The notes under the pieces: generated by a model
What the model saw: only the letters and a program-made list of their open reading frames with translations
The model's database searches: none
Told to the model about the DNA's origin: nothing
DNA from: Thunnus maccoyii
Taxonomy: Eukaryota > Chordata > Actinopteri > Scombriformes > Scombridae
NCBI RefSeq assembly: GCF_910596095.1
Contig: NC_056539.1
Span: 3,513,001-3,577,000, forward strand
Length of the DNA stretch: 64,000 nt
Reading direction: 5' to 3'
Program-made: the position numbers and the translations under genes
Shown: piece by piece, positions 46,000 to 59,454 of the stretch
Layout of the letters: every line of letters starts with the position of its first letter
Numbering within the stretch: the first letter of the stretch is position 1

Positions 46000-46515
46000 T
46001 TTTGTTTTGTTCTAGGACACAGTCAGAGGACACGTGCCTGTGTCAGGGCAGGTGATGGCGGTGGCGCACTCGCACCGGATTCTGTCCCCCAAACCTCAAC
46101 CTGTTCGCTGGAGGCACCAGGGTCTTCATCTGCATCTGAGAATAACATTCTTCTTTGTAACAAAGGACATACTAGTCTTTTTTTTATTGCAAGTTTGATT
46201 ACAATAATATTCAAACTGGGCGACTTACCAAGTTCCATCTGGGCACAAAGCCACTGATGGCAGTTTGGCTCAGGATAGAAGCCATGCGCTCATCAAGCGG
46301 AGAGGGTGCTGGGGTTACTCTCCTCCTCCAGTAGCTCACACACTAACGCTGTGCGCAGTAATGCGCTTGTCGGCCTCACGCTTGAAACCGGACTATGTTT
46401 TTAAAAATCTCCTCCAATGTCTATGGCTCAGAACTAACAGTGTTCACTGCTTCGGTTACTTTCTACCATTCAACTTGATTCATTTTGTTGGTGACGCCAG
46501 AGCTTAGGCCTCCAA
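46000..46515 (-). pseudogene. Myb/SANT-like Harbinger accessory gene, degenerate
   Basis: On the minus strand from 46515 down: GVTNKMNQVEW-stop-KVTEAVNTVSSE then TLEEIFKNIVR matches the Myb/SANT-like pattern (TNK..EW..V..AVN.V..E.RT..EI..K). Further on come SPLDERMA (46283-46306), then an acidic, Pro/Ser-rich tail with DADEDPGASSEQVE. Several stops break it. In this superfamily the protein binds the element ends and carries the transposase to them in the nucleus. The gene faces the transposase gene tail to tail. Confidence 0.65.
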
Positions 46516-46919
46516 ATAATACCTGTTTTCTTCTGTCAGTTTGATCAACCATTATTTCAAGTTCAGTTGGTAAAGTTGCACTTCTTCAATTGCTTCTTAC
46601 AAGCCTCCGCCATTTCTCCTTTAAACTAAACTAAATGCTGGCCCTTTATATGCCACCCAGGCAATTGGAGGTTTGTTGGAAGCCATTTATAGAAAATTGT
46701 GCACATGGTCAGAAGGCTAATGCATGTGCACACAATTTCAGGATGATTGTGATGTATGAGGAAAAAATACGTGGAAACAGACATACATAGAGTTTTATAA
46801 ATCTGACAAAAAGACTATGCATGTTTCCTGTTTTGTGTGAACACAAATTTCTACACCTAAATATGCACTGAGTTTTATACATTTGGCCTCTTATGTCTTT
46901 GTAACCCACTTGGTGTGTG

Positions 46920-48384
46920 TAGGGGTTCACAAAAAATCGATTCACAGAAGAATCGCGATTCTCTCTGCCATTTCAGAAATTCCAAGAATTGATTCACATT
47001 TTTCAGTCTTGCCACAACGCTGTTTTCCATTTTTTCCTGACATGAATTAGCTCGCTAAATCCCATAGATGGTGCAATGACACCGCCCCAGACCCAACCCT
47101 GGGGGCAAGAAGGAAGTGAAGTGTGTGTCATGGAGAGGCCGCGAGCAATGAAGTACCTGACAGAAAAACAAGTACAACCTGGTCCATTGGCTATGAAGGC
47201 GATCATTTGGACATATTTTGGATTTTCTTATCTCGAAGGGAAGGAGGAGCTTAATGCCATTATCAGGTGCTGCAACGCACTTCCGCAGGTTTGTGCCATT
47301 GTGGGCTTATTTATTTGTAACCGCTGTGTAACAGTCAGAAAATAACGTTTTATTGATCTGATTCACCAGCTTTCTCACCAACGTTACCAGCGATCCCTCT
47401 CCTCATTCACTTTCTAGCTTGCTTGACCACTGCTTCTCTCTCTTGTCTTTTTGAAATGAGTCGGGAAGCCGTCAGCAAAGCCTAACTTTACTTTTAACCC
47501 CTCCCCCTCCCCTCTTCCTAGTAATGTTTTTGTCATATGGCAGGGTTGTACAGCATTACAGGTTGCGTTGATTCTGGTTCACGTTTCTCGCTGCGGCCCC
47601 TGCAGCCCCTCCCCCATAGCCTAAACGCCAGCTGGTTATCTGAGGGCGCGAATGAGAAATTAATTTTCTCTCAATGAAATCCGTAGTCGCCTTGAAGTTT
47701 ATGACAAACTGCCAAAAACGAGCCAACAAGATGCAGCAGCAAAACAAGCGTTTTAAACAGCTGTTCTGTATTTTGAAACAGTCGATAAAATTCAGTAAAT
47801 AGCGAAGCTGCCCGTTTATTACTTTATATTCATGTAGTAAATATACAAATATCAATTAGATGGTAATCTGCATGAGAAATTAAGAAAAAAGAAAATTGGT
47901 TAGCCTATAATCACTCGCTAATAGTGATCAATTTTCTTGTTTGCACTTTGCAGCTAAATGTAGCAGGCAGCTATTGTTTGTTTGATTTTGTTAATTGAAG
48001 GAGGAATTTAAGTTATTTGAGGTTTTACACTTAGCAGTTTATCTTTGTAATCATTTTTATTTTTGTATTAGGTATTCATTTGACCCTTTGTCTCAGGGCT
48101 GCTTTGGTTTCTTATTGACTGAGCAAACTAAAAGAACATAAATCTTACTCAGATTGACTTTGAGTAGCAAATGTTTACATTTGATTCAGTCTGATCTTTT
48201 TTGAGACCTATAAAAGTGTCTACTGCAGTCAAATGGAGAGAGTGACTCAAAACATCAATCTAGAATCAGATCTATGAATGTATTGAATTGTGAACTGATT
48301 TTGAATCGAATCGATTTTGAATCGTGAATCGAATCGTAATCCCAAAAAATCGAATCGTGAGATTTCCTGAATCATGCACCCCTA
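46920..48384. mobile_element. TIR DNA transposon, possibly hAT, non-autonomous
   Basis: The left end TAGGGGTTCAC and right end GCACCCCTA are inverted repeats. Both subterminal regions are packed with ATCGATTC/GAATCG words (AATCGCGATTC at the left, TTTTGAATCGAATCGATTTTG at the right). The + strand frame at 47076-47345 contains AIIWTYFGFSYLEGKEEL followed by a CC...C cluster, like the start of a BED zinc finger used by hAT transposases. No 8-bp duplication is visible (GGTGTGTG on one side, ATATCTAA on the other), so the superfamily is tentative. Confidence 0.55.
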
Positions 48385-51059
48385 ATATCTAAGTGTCTAG
48401 GTTCTAAGAGGAGAATGGTGTATAATGAAGTACTGAAGTACACGATGACATTAATTTATATCCTTCCCTTAATAATTCACACCAACAACTGAAAACCCTT
48501 ATGTTTAACTGTAATGTATTATTGCTTCTTTTTTCTGTCTTATTTCCTTTCAGTTAGAACAATAACCTGGATATGTTCTTTCCTTTAGAGCACTACATTT
48601 TCCATTTTGTTACAGGAATCATTGAACTCATACACCTCTTGGGCATGAAACAAAATTGCACCCACAACCTGGATCAGTTACAACTTAAAATGATTCAAAA
48701 TTCCTATAGGTGACTAATTTATAGTCAGTTTTCACAGGAAGCGTAATATGGCTAAGTTATTCAATATGGCAACCAAATTTGGCGAAGGCAATTAGGTTAA
48801 AACCCAGTGTATTTCAACCACAATTTTTAAATGTTGAGACCGTACAAGAACAACAAACAAATAAAAACTGATCTGAGATCTGAATGAAAGGATCTATACC
48901 TTTCATAGAAATAACCAAGGGAATATGAAAGCAGCCTTTGTTTATTCAACCCTGTTTCATAGTATTCGGATGCACTTGAGTTCATACCACCACTCTTGGC
49001 CAGGAAAACGATCCATCCTGGCTCCCAAGTGGATGGAAAAGATGAAGAAGTTTGAAACTGATGAGTAGTGGAGTGGTGAGAAGATGGTGATGATGGAGAT
49101 GGAGACCAGGATGCAGTGGGATGATGGCGACTCGAGCAGCACAGTTCTGTCTGTAGTATAGTCTCAGCAAAAAGCTTGCACAAAACATGCAGAATAATCA
49201 CTCAGTTGTCCATATCAACAGTTCACTTGTGTTTCTTCTCAGGACACCAATACATAATATCCTTACATATTACACATATCTCAGTAACTATACATCTTAA
49301 CAACATTTCACTTACACATTTCAGCTTAGAACTTAAACATATCTGTCTGACTTAAAGGACTAGTTTACTAAGAACATAAGTGACTACAAAAGGACAGAAA
49401 ACATACTGTATAAACATTGATTGTTTCTGCCTATAGCTGAATTAACGAACCACTAACTTAGCATTTTTTCTTAAATGGACAGCATTCAGCAATTTCAAGT
49501 GAAACCATACCACTGGTAGCTTTATCGGGTTATTAGCCCATCCCAAATGTTTTTACAACACATAATAAAGCAACAAATTCTCAAGGTTAGCAACAACCAG
49601 AATGCTAATTTGTTGTTTAGCTAGCAGCTAACTCATCAGAATATTCAATACACATGACATTTGGACTGGGTCGGCAGCTCCGTGGTTGTTGTATAACTTC
49701 TCTTTCAGCTTTCAAGAATCTCACCTCATTTATCATTGCTAGTTAACTACTTTAATCAAGGTAGCTAGACTATTGTTTCAAACTTTCTCTGCACAAGAGC
49801 TACCTACTGGTGTTATTATTGTGCTGGTGAATGAACTCATTTCATTGACACGTCCCCCTTTCAATTAGACCACTAGGCAGTGCCAATAGACCATAATAAC
49901 TGAGGGAGTAGTTATTTTAATATTGTCATACCTGTCTGAGGGAGTGACTACTACCAATGTAGCTTTTTGTTGGAACAGTGCTTTAAATATGACTTTTTGG
50001 TAAACATCTTAAAGCTAGCTAAAGCAAACCACGACTAAGCAAGAACACGCTAAAGTTTGAAGATGTCAAGACGTGTTCACTCCAACAGGAAATGTATACC
50101 TCCTGGCTACATTTTACAGAAACAAGATAGTTTTCCCCTTCTGATTGCTTTCTCAGCAACACTGTTAGCAAACCACAAATTGAGTTGGCCTCGTTTGTCA
50201 ATTGGTAACAGGTGCAATTGATTGCAGTAGTACCACTCAGCCACCCTTCATTCAGGCTAAACTATGGTTTTGGTTTTAAATGCCCTGCACACCAACACAG
50301 CTGTCCTTAGTTGGTCAGGTTGATCAGACCTCAGTTGGCTCAGTTTAAAGATTGGCAGAGTTATGCTGATTATAGTATATGGATCCTAGAAACAATCATT
50401 TATAATTGTGATGTACGTTACCTTACAACCTTACAAGGTTCAACAACACTAACAAAAGAGTGAAGTATATCCACAGACAGTCTTGAGAGAGTGCTAATCA
50501 AGCAACACATTGAGAACACCTGTGTGGGAGGACAACAGGTGTGCAGTATTTGGTTTAACTTAAAATGTAACTTATGTACTGTTGTTGATGTCTGCTCTAC
50601 AGCTTCACTCTGGTAAGTTAATGTCAACTGTCTTAGCCAACATGTTTTGCTAGCTTCATAAACTCCACATTAGTGAGGAAAAACTGCTTGCTATCTTAAT
50701 CTTATTTGTGAATTTCAAACTGAAGGCTACCTGTTGTGCTGTGAGGTGTTCCTGTTCTGCAACTTAAAGACTTGCAGACTAGGACACTCAAATAGAAATT
50801 CACATTATGCTTTTGTTGTTGTTTGCTTATTCTGTACTTGCTAGTTTTGATTTTTCTGACATTTTGTGAACAAAAATACTGTCCCAATCTCACCACAAGC
50901 TAAATTTTGTAGCTGCACTGGAGCTTTCGATAATATTGCATGATCTTTATGAGCAGATAGTTTGTGTTGTAATGGAATTGTAGATGCTCAAATTTCTATT
51001 TTGTCTGTGCACTTCAAGACTTTAAGAATATATTTAATAAAGTTTTTAAAAAAGATGCT
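48385..51059. other. Anonymous sequence
   Basis: 2.7 kb without a supported gene or element. The minus-strand frames at 48827-49201 overlap each other in three registers and are Ser/His/Pro-rich because of GATGATGG-type sequence near 49080-49130. Confidence 0.4.
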
Positions 51060-51720
51060 TCATCTCAAAGATCATCACAGGTCTGCAGATGGCATCCCAG
51101 GTGTACATGGGTATTGTACTGTAGATGTGTGTCACTGCAGGTGCACTGTGTGGTTGTTGGAGCTGTGTGTAACATCACTGGTGCGTAGAGGTGTTTTGCA
51201 CATTTCGAGTTCCATACCTGAACGTGGAAGGCTGGGAAAGTGTGTGTTAACCAGGTGGTGTGTGGATACGGAAGGATGTACATGGCAGCGTGTGTGTGTG
51301 TGTAAAAGTGTGGATATTAGAGGTGTACATGACATCATAGGTGCGTTTGTGACACTGTTCCTGTTTTAAGTGTGACTTAGCAATTGTGTGTGGATTGAAG
51401 TCGGTTGCGAATATTATAGTAGTGTGTCAGTTCAGTATGTGTCATATTTTAAGCATGAGCGAGGATATGTGTGTGCGATTATGTTGATATTTGCATGTGG
51501 TTACAACAAGGTGTGGATGGCGTGGCCAATGTTTATTTATGTGTGTGTATGAGATGCATTGCACTTATGTAGATAAGGTAAGCTTGAGGTTACAGGTGTG
51601 TTGGTGTTGCAGGAGTCCATGTATCACCACAAATGTTTTGAATGCTTGTTTGCATTACCATAGATTATTCTTTCATGCTCTAGCTTTGTGCACTTTCATT
51701 CACACAGTTTGATTAATCTG
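51060..51720 (+). repeat. GT-rich degenerate simple-repeat region
   Basis: The + strand is strongly G/T-biased with many TGTGTG words and recurring GTGTACATG and CATCAYNGGTGCG blocks (51098, 51172, 51270 and 51320 regions). It looks like a long GT repeat or minisatellite that has decayed. The 135-codon frame at 50962-51369 (+) runs through it and is Cys/Val-rich for that reason. Confidence 0.45.
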
Positions 51721-53567
51721 TGGAGGCAGAGTTGTGATCGAGAAGACCCAAAGGTCTTATAGGAAACACTCACTGAAGGACTACAGAAAGCAAACTCGTG
51801 TCAAGAACGAGGCAGATAGCACGTCAATCCACGTGTTTTGTAAAAAGCAGTAAAATCACGATAAAAGCATCACTGAACTGGCTTTGTATTATCACGATTT
51901 GGGCCATTAGGTCGACTTAAAGTAAAAAAAAGCATTTTCAGCATGCATACAGTGAGCAGCTTTCATTGGAATGAGTCAGGTGCCATCTATTTGTTGTAAA
52001 GATATTGACTGGGCTGAACAATAGACTGTGTCACTTATTACCATTTGTGTAGAGAATCTTTTAACCAGAGATTTAATATCTGTAAAACTCTTACTGTCTT
52101 GTTGACATCATGTCAATATAGATTCTACAGAGAACCAGTCATGATGTCAGGTGCAGACTACCTCTGTTAGCTACTAGCCTCTTTAACTGAACACAATCTC
52201 TCATTCAGTATGTCCTTCCTCAAAACAATTTAATGCAGAACATTTCTTGTTAATTGACAATAAAGCACCATCCTGAATATGCCCGATTCTATTGATGCTG
52301 TGCTAGTGCTGCCAACTTTTGCAAAGAGCATAAAGTTCCTGCACACTTTAGATTAGGATTATCAGGTTTACATTTAATATCCCTCATCTCTTTCTGTTGT
52401 ATAGGATCTGGCCTGCACAAAACACAACCTTTTCTGACACTCTGTTCAGTAGTTTCAATATCACATTTCAGCTTAACTGTCTGTCTGAGCCTAATGTTAT
52501 TAACACCAGAATGAACAATAATGGCGTGAGCACTTTGGCAGAGGTCAGTGAGAGCAAGGATGAGCTCAACTAGATCTGGGATTTAGCCACCAGACAGACA
52601 GTAGGTTAATCCACAGGGCAATTCACAAATGTAATTGTTGAATCTAACTATATTCTCCCAGAAGAAGACATTGTGGGCTGTTGTCTGAACACCACTATGG
52701 GGAGGTTTCAGTGAGGATAAATGGGACAAGGAACAGAATTGTTTGTTACACCATTAGCATTTTCTCTGCTGACTTAATACTTTCACTATGGCTCACTCTG
52801 ATCCAAGAGTCTTCTTAAAATACCTTCCTATTGGTATTTTTGGAGTCATAATCTGGGGTCCTGAGCCATTGATGTTTTTGAACATGGCTTTGAATATTTG
52901 TAATCGTGTACGTGCAGAAGGCCAGGAGATGAATGTCATTTTCAGAACAATTAAATGAACAAAAATTAGAATTACAATCAATGTTGTATTAAGCTTTCAA
53001 CTAGTCAGCACTAAACCAGCTGCAGTATACTGCCAGCTGTAGTATGTGACAGGTGTCATTCATGCCTGCAAGCGCCATGACATGAATAGCATGGATACTG
53101 TTGCTAACGCTAATACAGTTGTAAAATTGTAGGAGCTATTTTGGGCAACACCTGGTTCTAGAACAGAAAATCCCATTCATTTTTCCCATTGTCAATGTTA
53201 CATGACTCACAGTTGGAGCACTTTTGCGGTTTGGATTGGTATGAAATTCTACCCGTTAAAGCATCAGTACAAAAGTGGTGGCTGACACTCATGGGTACTC
53301 TAATATTAGCTATTCATGCCAAAATCACTGAAAAAACACGATTTCTTAGAGAAGATAAAATTATGGAAACTGGGGGTCATAATATAAACCAATAGGATTG
53401 TTACATAATCTGGAATAGTCCTGAATTTTTATGTTCAGCAACATTAAGGAGATTGTTTAAAGACTATTTGAAATGGGAATACATAACGAGGAAATACTCT
53501 TCCGAAACCAGCGCGCCTCACAATACTAAACTCTACACAGTTGTAGAGGAGTTATTTTGGGCAACAT
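51721..53567. other. Anonymous sequence
   Basis: No feature I can support. Confidence 0.4.
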
Positions 53568-53760
53568 CTGAGGGGTGTACTACGAAGCGAGATTAGTGGG
53601 TTAGTGAGGTATGTTGAGCATAAAGCCAGGGATTTCAATGTCATGAAGGTGGCTCTCTTTTAACCTGGCTACATTACCATGGTAACTTATACTGCAAACT
53701 TAACCTGGTCCGGAGCAGGTTATGTTCCAAGTTTTGGCTTAAATTGGCAATAAAAAGCAC
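53568..53760 (+). repeat. Dispersed fish repeat E fragment
   Basis: GTGTACTACGAAGCGAGATTAG, TAACCTGGCTACATTACCATGG and CTTAACCTGGTCCGGAGCAGG match, from memory, the layout of an abundant non-autonomous fish repeat with TACGAAGC/GAAGCAGG ends and AACCTGG-ACCATGG core. Ends are not resolved. Confidence 0.4.
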
Positions 53761-56145
53761 CGTCCTTTCACTAACTACCTGATTTACTGCCAAGTCCGTT
53801 TAACACTGCTGGTACTGTAGCTATTAGAACACTGATTCGTCTTTTATCATACATACCATTGATTTGATATGTCATATTGTAAATTTGTAATGGTGCAAGA
53901 GGTAAGGCTTACTTGCGAGATGGGGTTTTGTTACAATATATCAAATTGTATTTAAAAAAAAAATAATAATAATGAAGAAATACTTTGAACAAAGAAAAAA
54001 GATTAATCCATTGGTAATCATCACAGATAATATTCAATCTATAATATTAATTTAATTTTGATTTGGCCAGAATCTAAAGTGATTTCCACTTATCCTTCAT
54101 CGTGGGACAGAGTCAGACCTAAATGCACTTCTTGAGTATAATGTTTAAATTTGCTACATCAAGTTTAAAGTTTGATTCCTTGATTAAAAAGTTCAATTTA
54201 CAAGCCGGTGTACATAAAACCTTTGAGGGAGAAGTACTAGCTAGTGCATTTTGGCAATCTAAACATCCAATCACCAAGCTTTAAATTCTGTTACCTGCAC
54301 TGCTAAATGTGGGTGAAAGATAAGGATTACAGTATTAAGCAAACTTCATAACTGTCATAATTGTTCCCAAATGAAGTGTTCTGAATTCACTACAGTTCTG
54401 ATTTGTGTCTTTTCACAATTCAAAAGATTGACTGTGGTTACGCAATATTGAATAATCACACATTTACAAGTAAATTCCCTGAATGCCACTGGCCTGTATT
54501 GCTTTAGCCAGTTACAGGTGTGGAAATGGAAATTCCTCCAAAGCAGAAAAACAACAGCAGCAAAACAAAACCTCAAGGTTATTGGTGGGATAATCTGTCT
54601 CTCTGACATTATGATGGTGTCATTTAAAAAAAAAAAAAAAAAAAAGATGAGGAAAGAATGGAACACCAAAAGGCATTATTTTCATTCTTTTAGTATCATA
54701 TTATCAAATGATTGAAGTTAAAGTTGAGTATAAGATGAAAAGTCAATAACTAAGTTAAAAATTGGGATTGGTATTTATGCAGAAGAACAACAGGGAAAAA
54801 GTACTGTCAGGTGATTAGGATTCAGCTTTTACCAGGCATTTTTCAACACAATCCGGGTGACTTTCAGACTGTTTAGGATATGGGAGTTTAGATAACTTAG
54901 TGGACATGCTCTTGACTGTCTTTCTCACCATGTCATCACCCCTCTCAGTCGAGTTGTTACTTATGGACAACTAAGAATTCTAGGTTGTTATTAGAAATTA
55001 ACATAACATAACATAAACTTTATATGTGCTACATAGAACACCTTCACAGGGAACAGTTTGTCTAATGCAGTAAAATCAAGATAATCCCTTCAAGACAGTA
55101 GATACCTGATCTACATGATGAGGAGATAAGACTTAATAATAAAGCCCGTCTTCAGTGATTTAAAATATGAACACATTTTCACAAAATTCACAGAAAAGGG
55201 CCGGTCTGTAAAATTCTTTTTGATCTCATCCAATCAGCTCTTCATCCAAACTAAACAGGACTGATCATAGAACAAGTGAGGAGGATGATACCTTTTCATT
55301 GTGTCTTAGTTTGATCCAGTCTAGACACGGCTTGTGTTGTTAACATACAGTGGTAGAGAAACTCAGAACTCTGTGGTGATCCTTTGATGCTGTAACTCTC
55401 CAGCAGTGTGCTCATGAAAACAAATGTGACTAACACCAATATGACACATGATCTGAGTGCGGGTAGGTTTGTGGCAGTCGTGCAACAGCAAGCATCAGTG
55501 GAGAAGCATAATGATGATTCTGTCAGTCAACAGTTAAAAGGGTAACAGTGGGTGACACGAAAATGCTGACATATCACCCACTCTGACGTGCCACACTGAT
55601 GAGAGGCTGGGTCCAATCATCTGAAATAACCAGACTGAATTAAATAACCGTTTCATTCTCAAGTGGACATGGGGAGCAAGTCAAAAGCTGGTTATTAGGA
55701 TTGAAATTTGTTCTGTATGCATGTTTTAAAGAAGGTCAAGGAGCAGGTTTGGTAACAGAGAAATTGAGAGTTCAAATTCTGTAAACTGCCTAATGATGGA
55801 AGCAAAGTTAAATATCACAGTTTTCCCATTTCTCACCAATTTGCAGTAGCCATTTCCCTCCACCGTTTGCCTGGTGAAGGTGAGGATAGACATGTGGAAT
55901 TGCACTATGCAGTGTTAATGTCCTCAACAAAAACTATGATCAAAGATATTTGTTACCTTTTTTCATGAAGAAAACAAGACTAAAATAAAGTTAATAAAAC
56001 TTTTTGTCTTTTCTCCCACACGTGTGTACGTGTATGTCGGAACTCAAGCCAAAGTCATGTCATGAAAGGTCAGGTGATTGTTGCGCAAGCGTGCATGAAA
56101 GGCACCTTTGATTTTTTTTTTTTTTTAATGCAGATAATTGAAGAA
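53761..56145. other. Anonymous sequence
   Basis: No gene is seen. It contains an A19 run near 54626-54644, (ACATA)n near 55001-55018 and a T14 run near 56112-56127. The Phe-rich minus-strand frame at 54355-54669 is the poly(A) read backwards. Confidence 0.4.
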
Positions 56146-56262
56146 CCTGTGTAACGCAAGTAACGACAGAGTTTTTTGATTAGTTACTCTAATGTGATTA
56201 CTGAATGTAGGGACAGTAATGCGTTACATTACTGCATTACAGACAAATGTAATGTGATTATT
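56146..56262. repeat. Repeat with TAACGCAAGTAA/GCGTTACATTAC words
   Basis: GTAACGCAAGTAACGACAG and CAGTAATGCGTTACATTACTG are imperfect inverted repeats about 60 bp apart. It belongs in style to the ATTACTC/TAACGC repeats near 28340. Probably a small non-autonomous element. Confidence 0.35.
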
Positions 56263-56864
56263 TATTGAACAAGCTGTTTGCATCTGTGGAGTCACACACT
56301 CTTGACTAATAAAACAGTCTCCTCTACCAGCCAATACTATCTCTTGTTCAGAAGTTAATTTAGCCACTTGACACGTTGAACTAAATTCATCTGCAGTCCA
56401 CTGAGAATTAGACAGGAAGCCTTGTAAAGTCACGTCATTGCAGCCAACTTATGGTAAAAGATAAGCTTTGTCTCTGGAGTTATAACATTATATATTGTAA
56501 ATAATACCTGTTACTGAACTGCCACTGCTTTTCCTGGTTTGAGTTGTGGATCTGCAGTAAAACCCTGGAGCAGACTTTTGAGTTGTCTTTTCTTTTATGT
56601 TTGTGAAACTGGATTGAACTGAACTGATTTGGGGTTGTGGGGAAAACAAAATGGACCCTTTACCGAGTCAAAATCTGAGACTGTGGGACGAGTTACACTT
56701 TTGCATGAAAAGTAACACATTGAAATGATACTGCGTTTCCCTGTCCCTCTCCCCTCTCTGTGACGGTTGGCTTTTCACTCCACCTTTTTGAATGAAGCCG
56801 TTCAGAACAACTATTTGTTTTCTGATGTGATCAGACAGAACGTAAGAACCTGTTCTGAGGGAGA
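56263..56864. other. Anonymous sequence
   Basis: Nothing recognised. Confidence 0.4.
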
Positions 56865-57050
56865 AAAATTTAGTAAAAAAGTATTGCAGTTAAAGTAGTG
56901 GTTTGGTCCCTCTGACTGATATATTATTATACATGACATCATTAGATTATTAATACTGGAGCATCAGTGTGTAAGCAGCATGTAACTGTTGTACCTGCTA
57001 GAGGTGGAGCTAGTTTCAGCTGCTTTATATACAGTTAGACCATAAATCAA
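56865..57050 (+). repeat. Repeat D-related fragment
   Basis: GTGGTTTGGTCCCTCTGACTG with ATATATTATTATACATGACAT is followed by TTAATACTGGAGCATCAGTG and TAGAGGTGGAGCTAGTTTCA. The second half matches the middle of 42060-42510 (TTAATACTAATG...GGAGGTGGAACTAGT). Confidence 0.5.
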
Positions 57051-57839
57051 CATAAAACAGCTGTCAGCAGGCGTCCTGACTCCTTGCAAGAAACAGAAGG
57101 GTTATTTTCCTTTTCCACTGCAGCACAACTAAACTGTTTCAGTATTAGTTTTTGCTAATTAAGCACTGTTGAATGTTTACATTTTTCAAAATGAAAGACC
57201 AAAATGTTATTTTCTACCTCCCCCCCCCCCCCCCCCCCCCCCCGCTGTACTGAAATCATACCAAACGATGACCCCTAAAAGTGAGGTACATACCGAACTG
57301 TGAACTTGGTGTACTGTTACACCCCTAGTTACTATCAGAAGGATTGAGTCAGTTCCAGGATTTGTCAGTCATCCATGTCAATCTTCCTCTAGATGCTCAT
57401 TAAAGAAATATTGCTATACTATCTGATGTTTGAGCTTCTCCTTTCAAGCAAAACCCAGATAGCGAACAGTGTTTTAGTGAACAGGTGTTGGCTATGCTAA
57501 TGCTAATGCTAACGCTAGGTGAACAGTGACGTTCTGTTCAGAGTTCGCTGAAGAGTCAGTCCATTGCACAGTCACTGTGTGTGTGTGTGTGTGTGTGCTT
57601 CCTGTAACCACCATAATTGTACACAACAAAGATGGTGACATCTGTAGTTTCCTAATACTCAGAGGATATAAGAATTAAAAATGCATGATGAAAGTCAGAC
57701 TAAAATGGCACTGAGGAAAACTACTGTAGACATAAATGTCTTTAGTTTTTATTGATTAAATCAAAGGACTAAACTTTGATTAAAACTAATAAACGTTTTA
57801 TTCAGAAGAGTAAAAACCGGTACTGGTGTTATGGCCCAG
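57051..57839. repeat. Simple repeats in anonymous sequence: poly(C), (GT)n, GCTAAT
   Basis: Poly(C) of 24 (57220-57243), a TGCTAATGCTAATGCTAAC block (about 57495-57513) and a (GT)n run (57576-57598) lie in otherwise featureless DNA. Confidence 0.7.
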
Positions 57840-58735
<896 letters not shown>

Positions 58736-59287
58736 GGCTACTGCATTATCATCAGGCGTAAGTAAAAGAAAAAAGATATTTTGGGGCTTGAATATGGTGT
58801 TTTTAGAGTTTTACATTCAAGGCCAGACATCAAAGTTCTTCCTGAAATTCAGCAGTAGCTTTGGGTGGGCCAATCAGCCTCGGACATGCTTTTGTTTAGA
58901 TGTAAAAAGTTTTGTGACATCCAGCACTTTTTATCAGTAAGACAGAGGTTGAGGGACGCCAGGCCACCGGGGTCGTTCCGCTTCAGTTAGATACAGCTGT
59001 GTATGGTCTGCATATCAATGAAATGATACACATTTTTTATATTATGGAGCCAAGTTGAAGTGTATATACACTGAAAAGAATAGGACTCAAAGATAAAACC
59101 AGAAATATATAATGGGTGAGATTTGCAGATGAAGTGGAGGAATCTTCTGTTTTGACTTACCAGATTGATTTGAGCCAGAAGTTCAATACGAAATCATAAA
59201 ATCACAAAATCCACAAGATGAATTGAATTGATCAGGTCTTACCTGATGATTTCTGAGGTAGGAAAGAATACACCTCCTCAAAATATT
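58736..59287. other. Anonymous sequence
   Basis: Nothing recognised. Confidence 0.4.
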
Positions 59288-59454
59288 CAAATAATAATAG
59301 TAATGACTTTATTTATATAGTACCTTTCAAAAACAAAGTTACAAAGTGCTTTACAATAAAAACAGATAATAAAAGTAAATAAGAAACAAAACTTAAGATA
59401 TAAACAAGATAAGATGATTTAAATAGTTATAACAAATACCATCAGTTAAGAAAA

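Larger units (their letters stand above)
43498..46892. mobile_element. Second PIF/Harbinger transposon, defective, with nested insert
   Basis: It holds a HARBI1-like transposase (+), interrupted at 44001, and a Myb/SANT-like gene (-), in convergent orientation. The right terminal region (about 46690-46892) ends GAGTTTTATACATTTGGCCTC. It shares layout and words with the right end of the inserted element: GTTTTATAAATCTGA, TGTGTRAACA, then an ACACCTA/ATGGATCC-type block, then TTTTATA..G and a GRGACCC/GGCCTC end. The left end was not located, so the start given is that of the transposase. Confidence 0.65.

Noticed and set aside
50962..51369. 135-codon Cys/Val-rich frame
   Set aside because: Runs through the GT-rich decayed repeat; codons are mostly GTG/TGT/TGC and no Cys pattern of a known domain appears.
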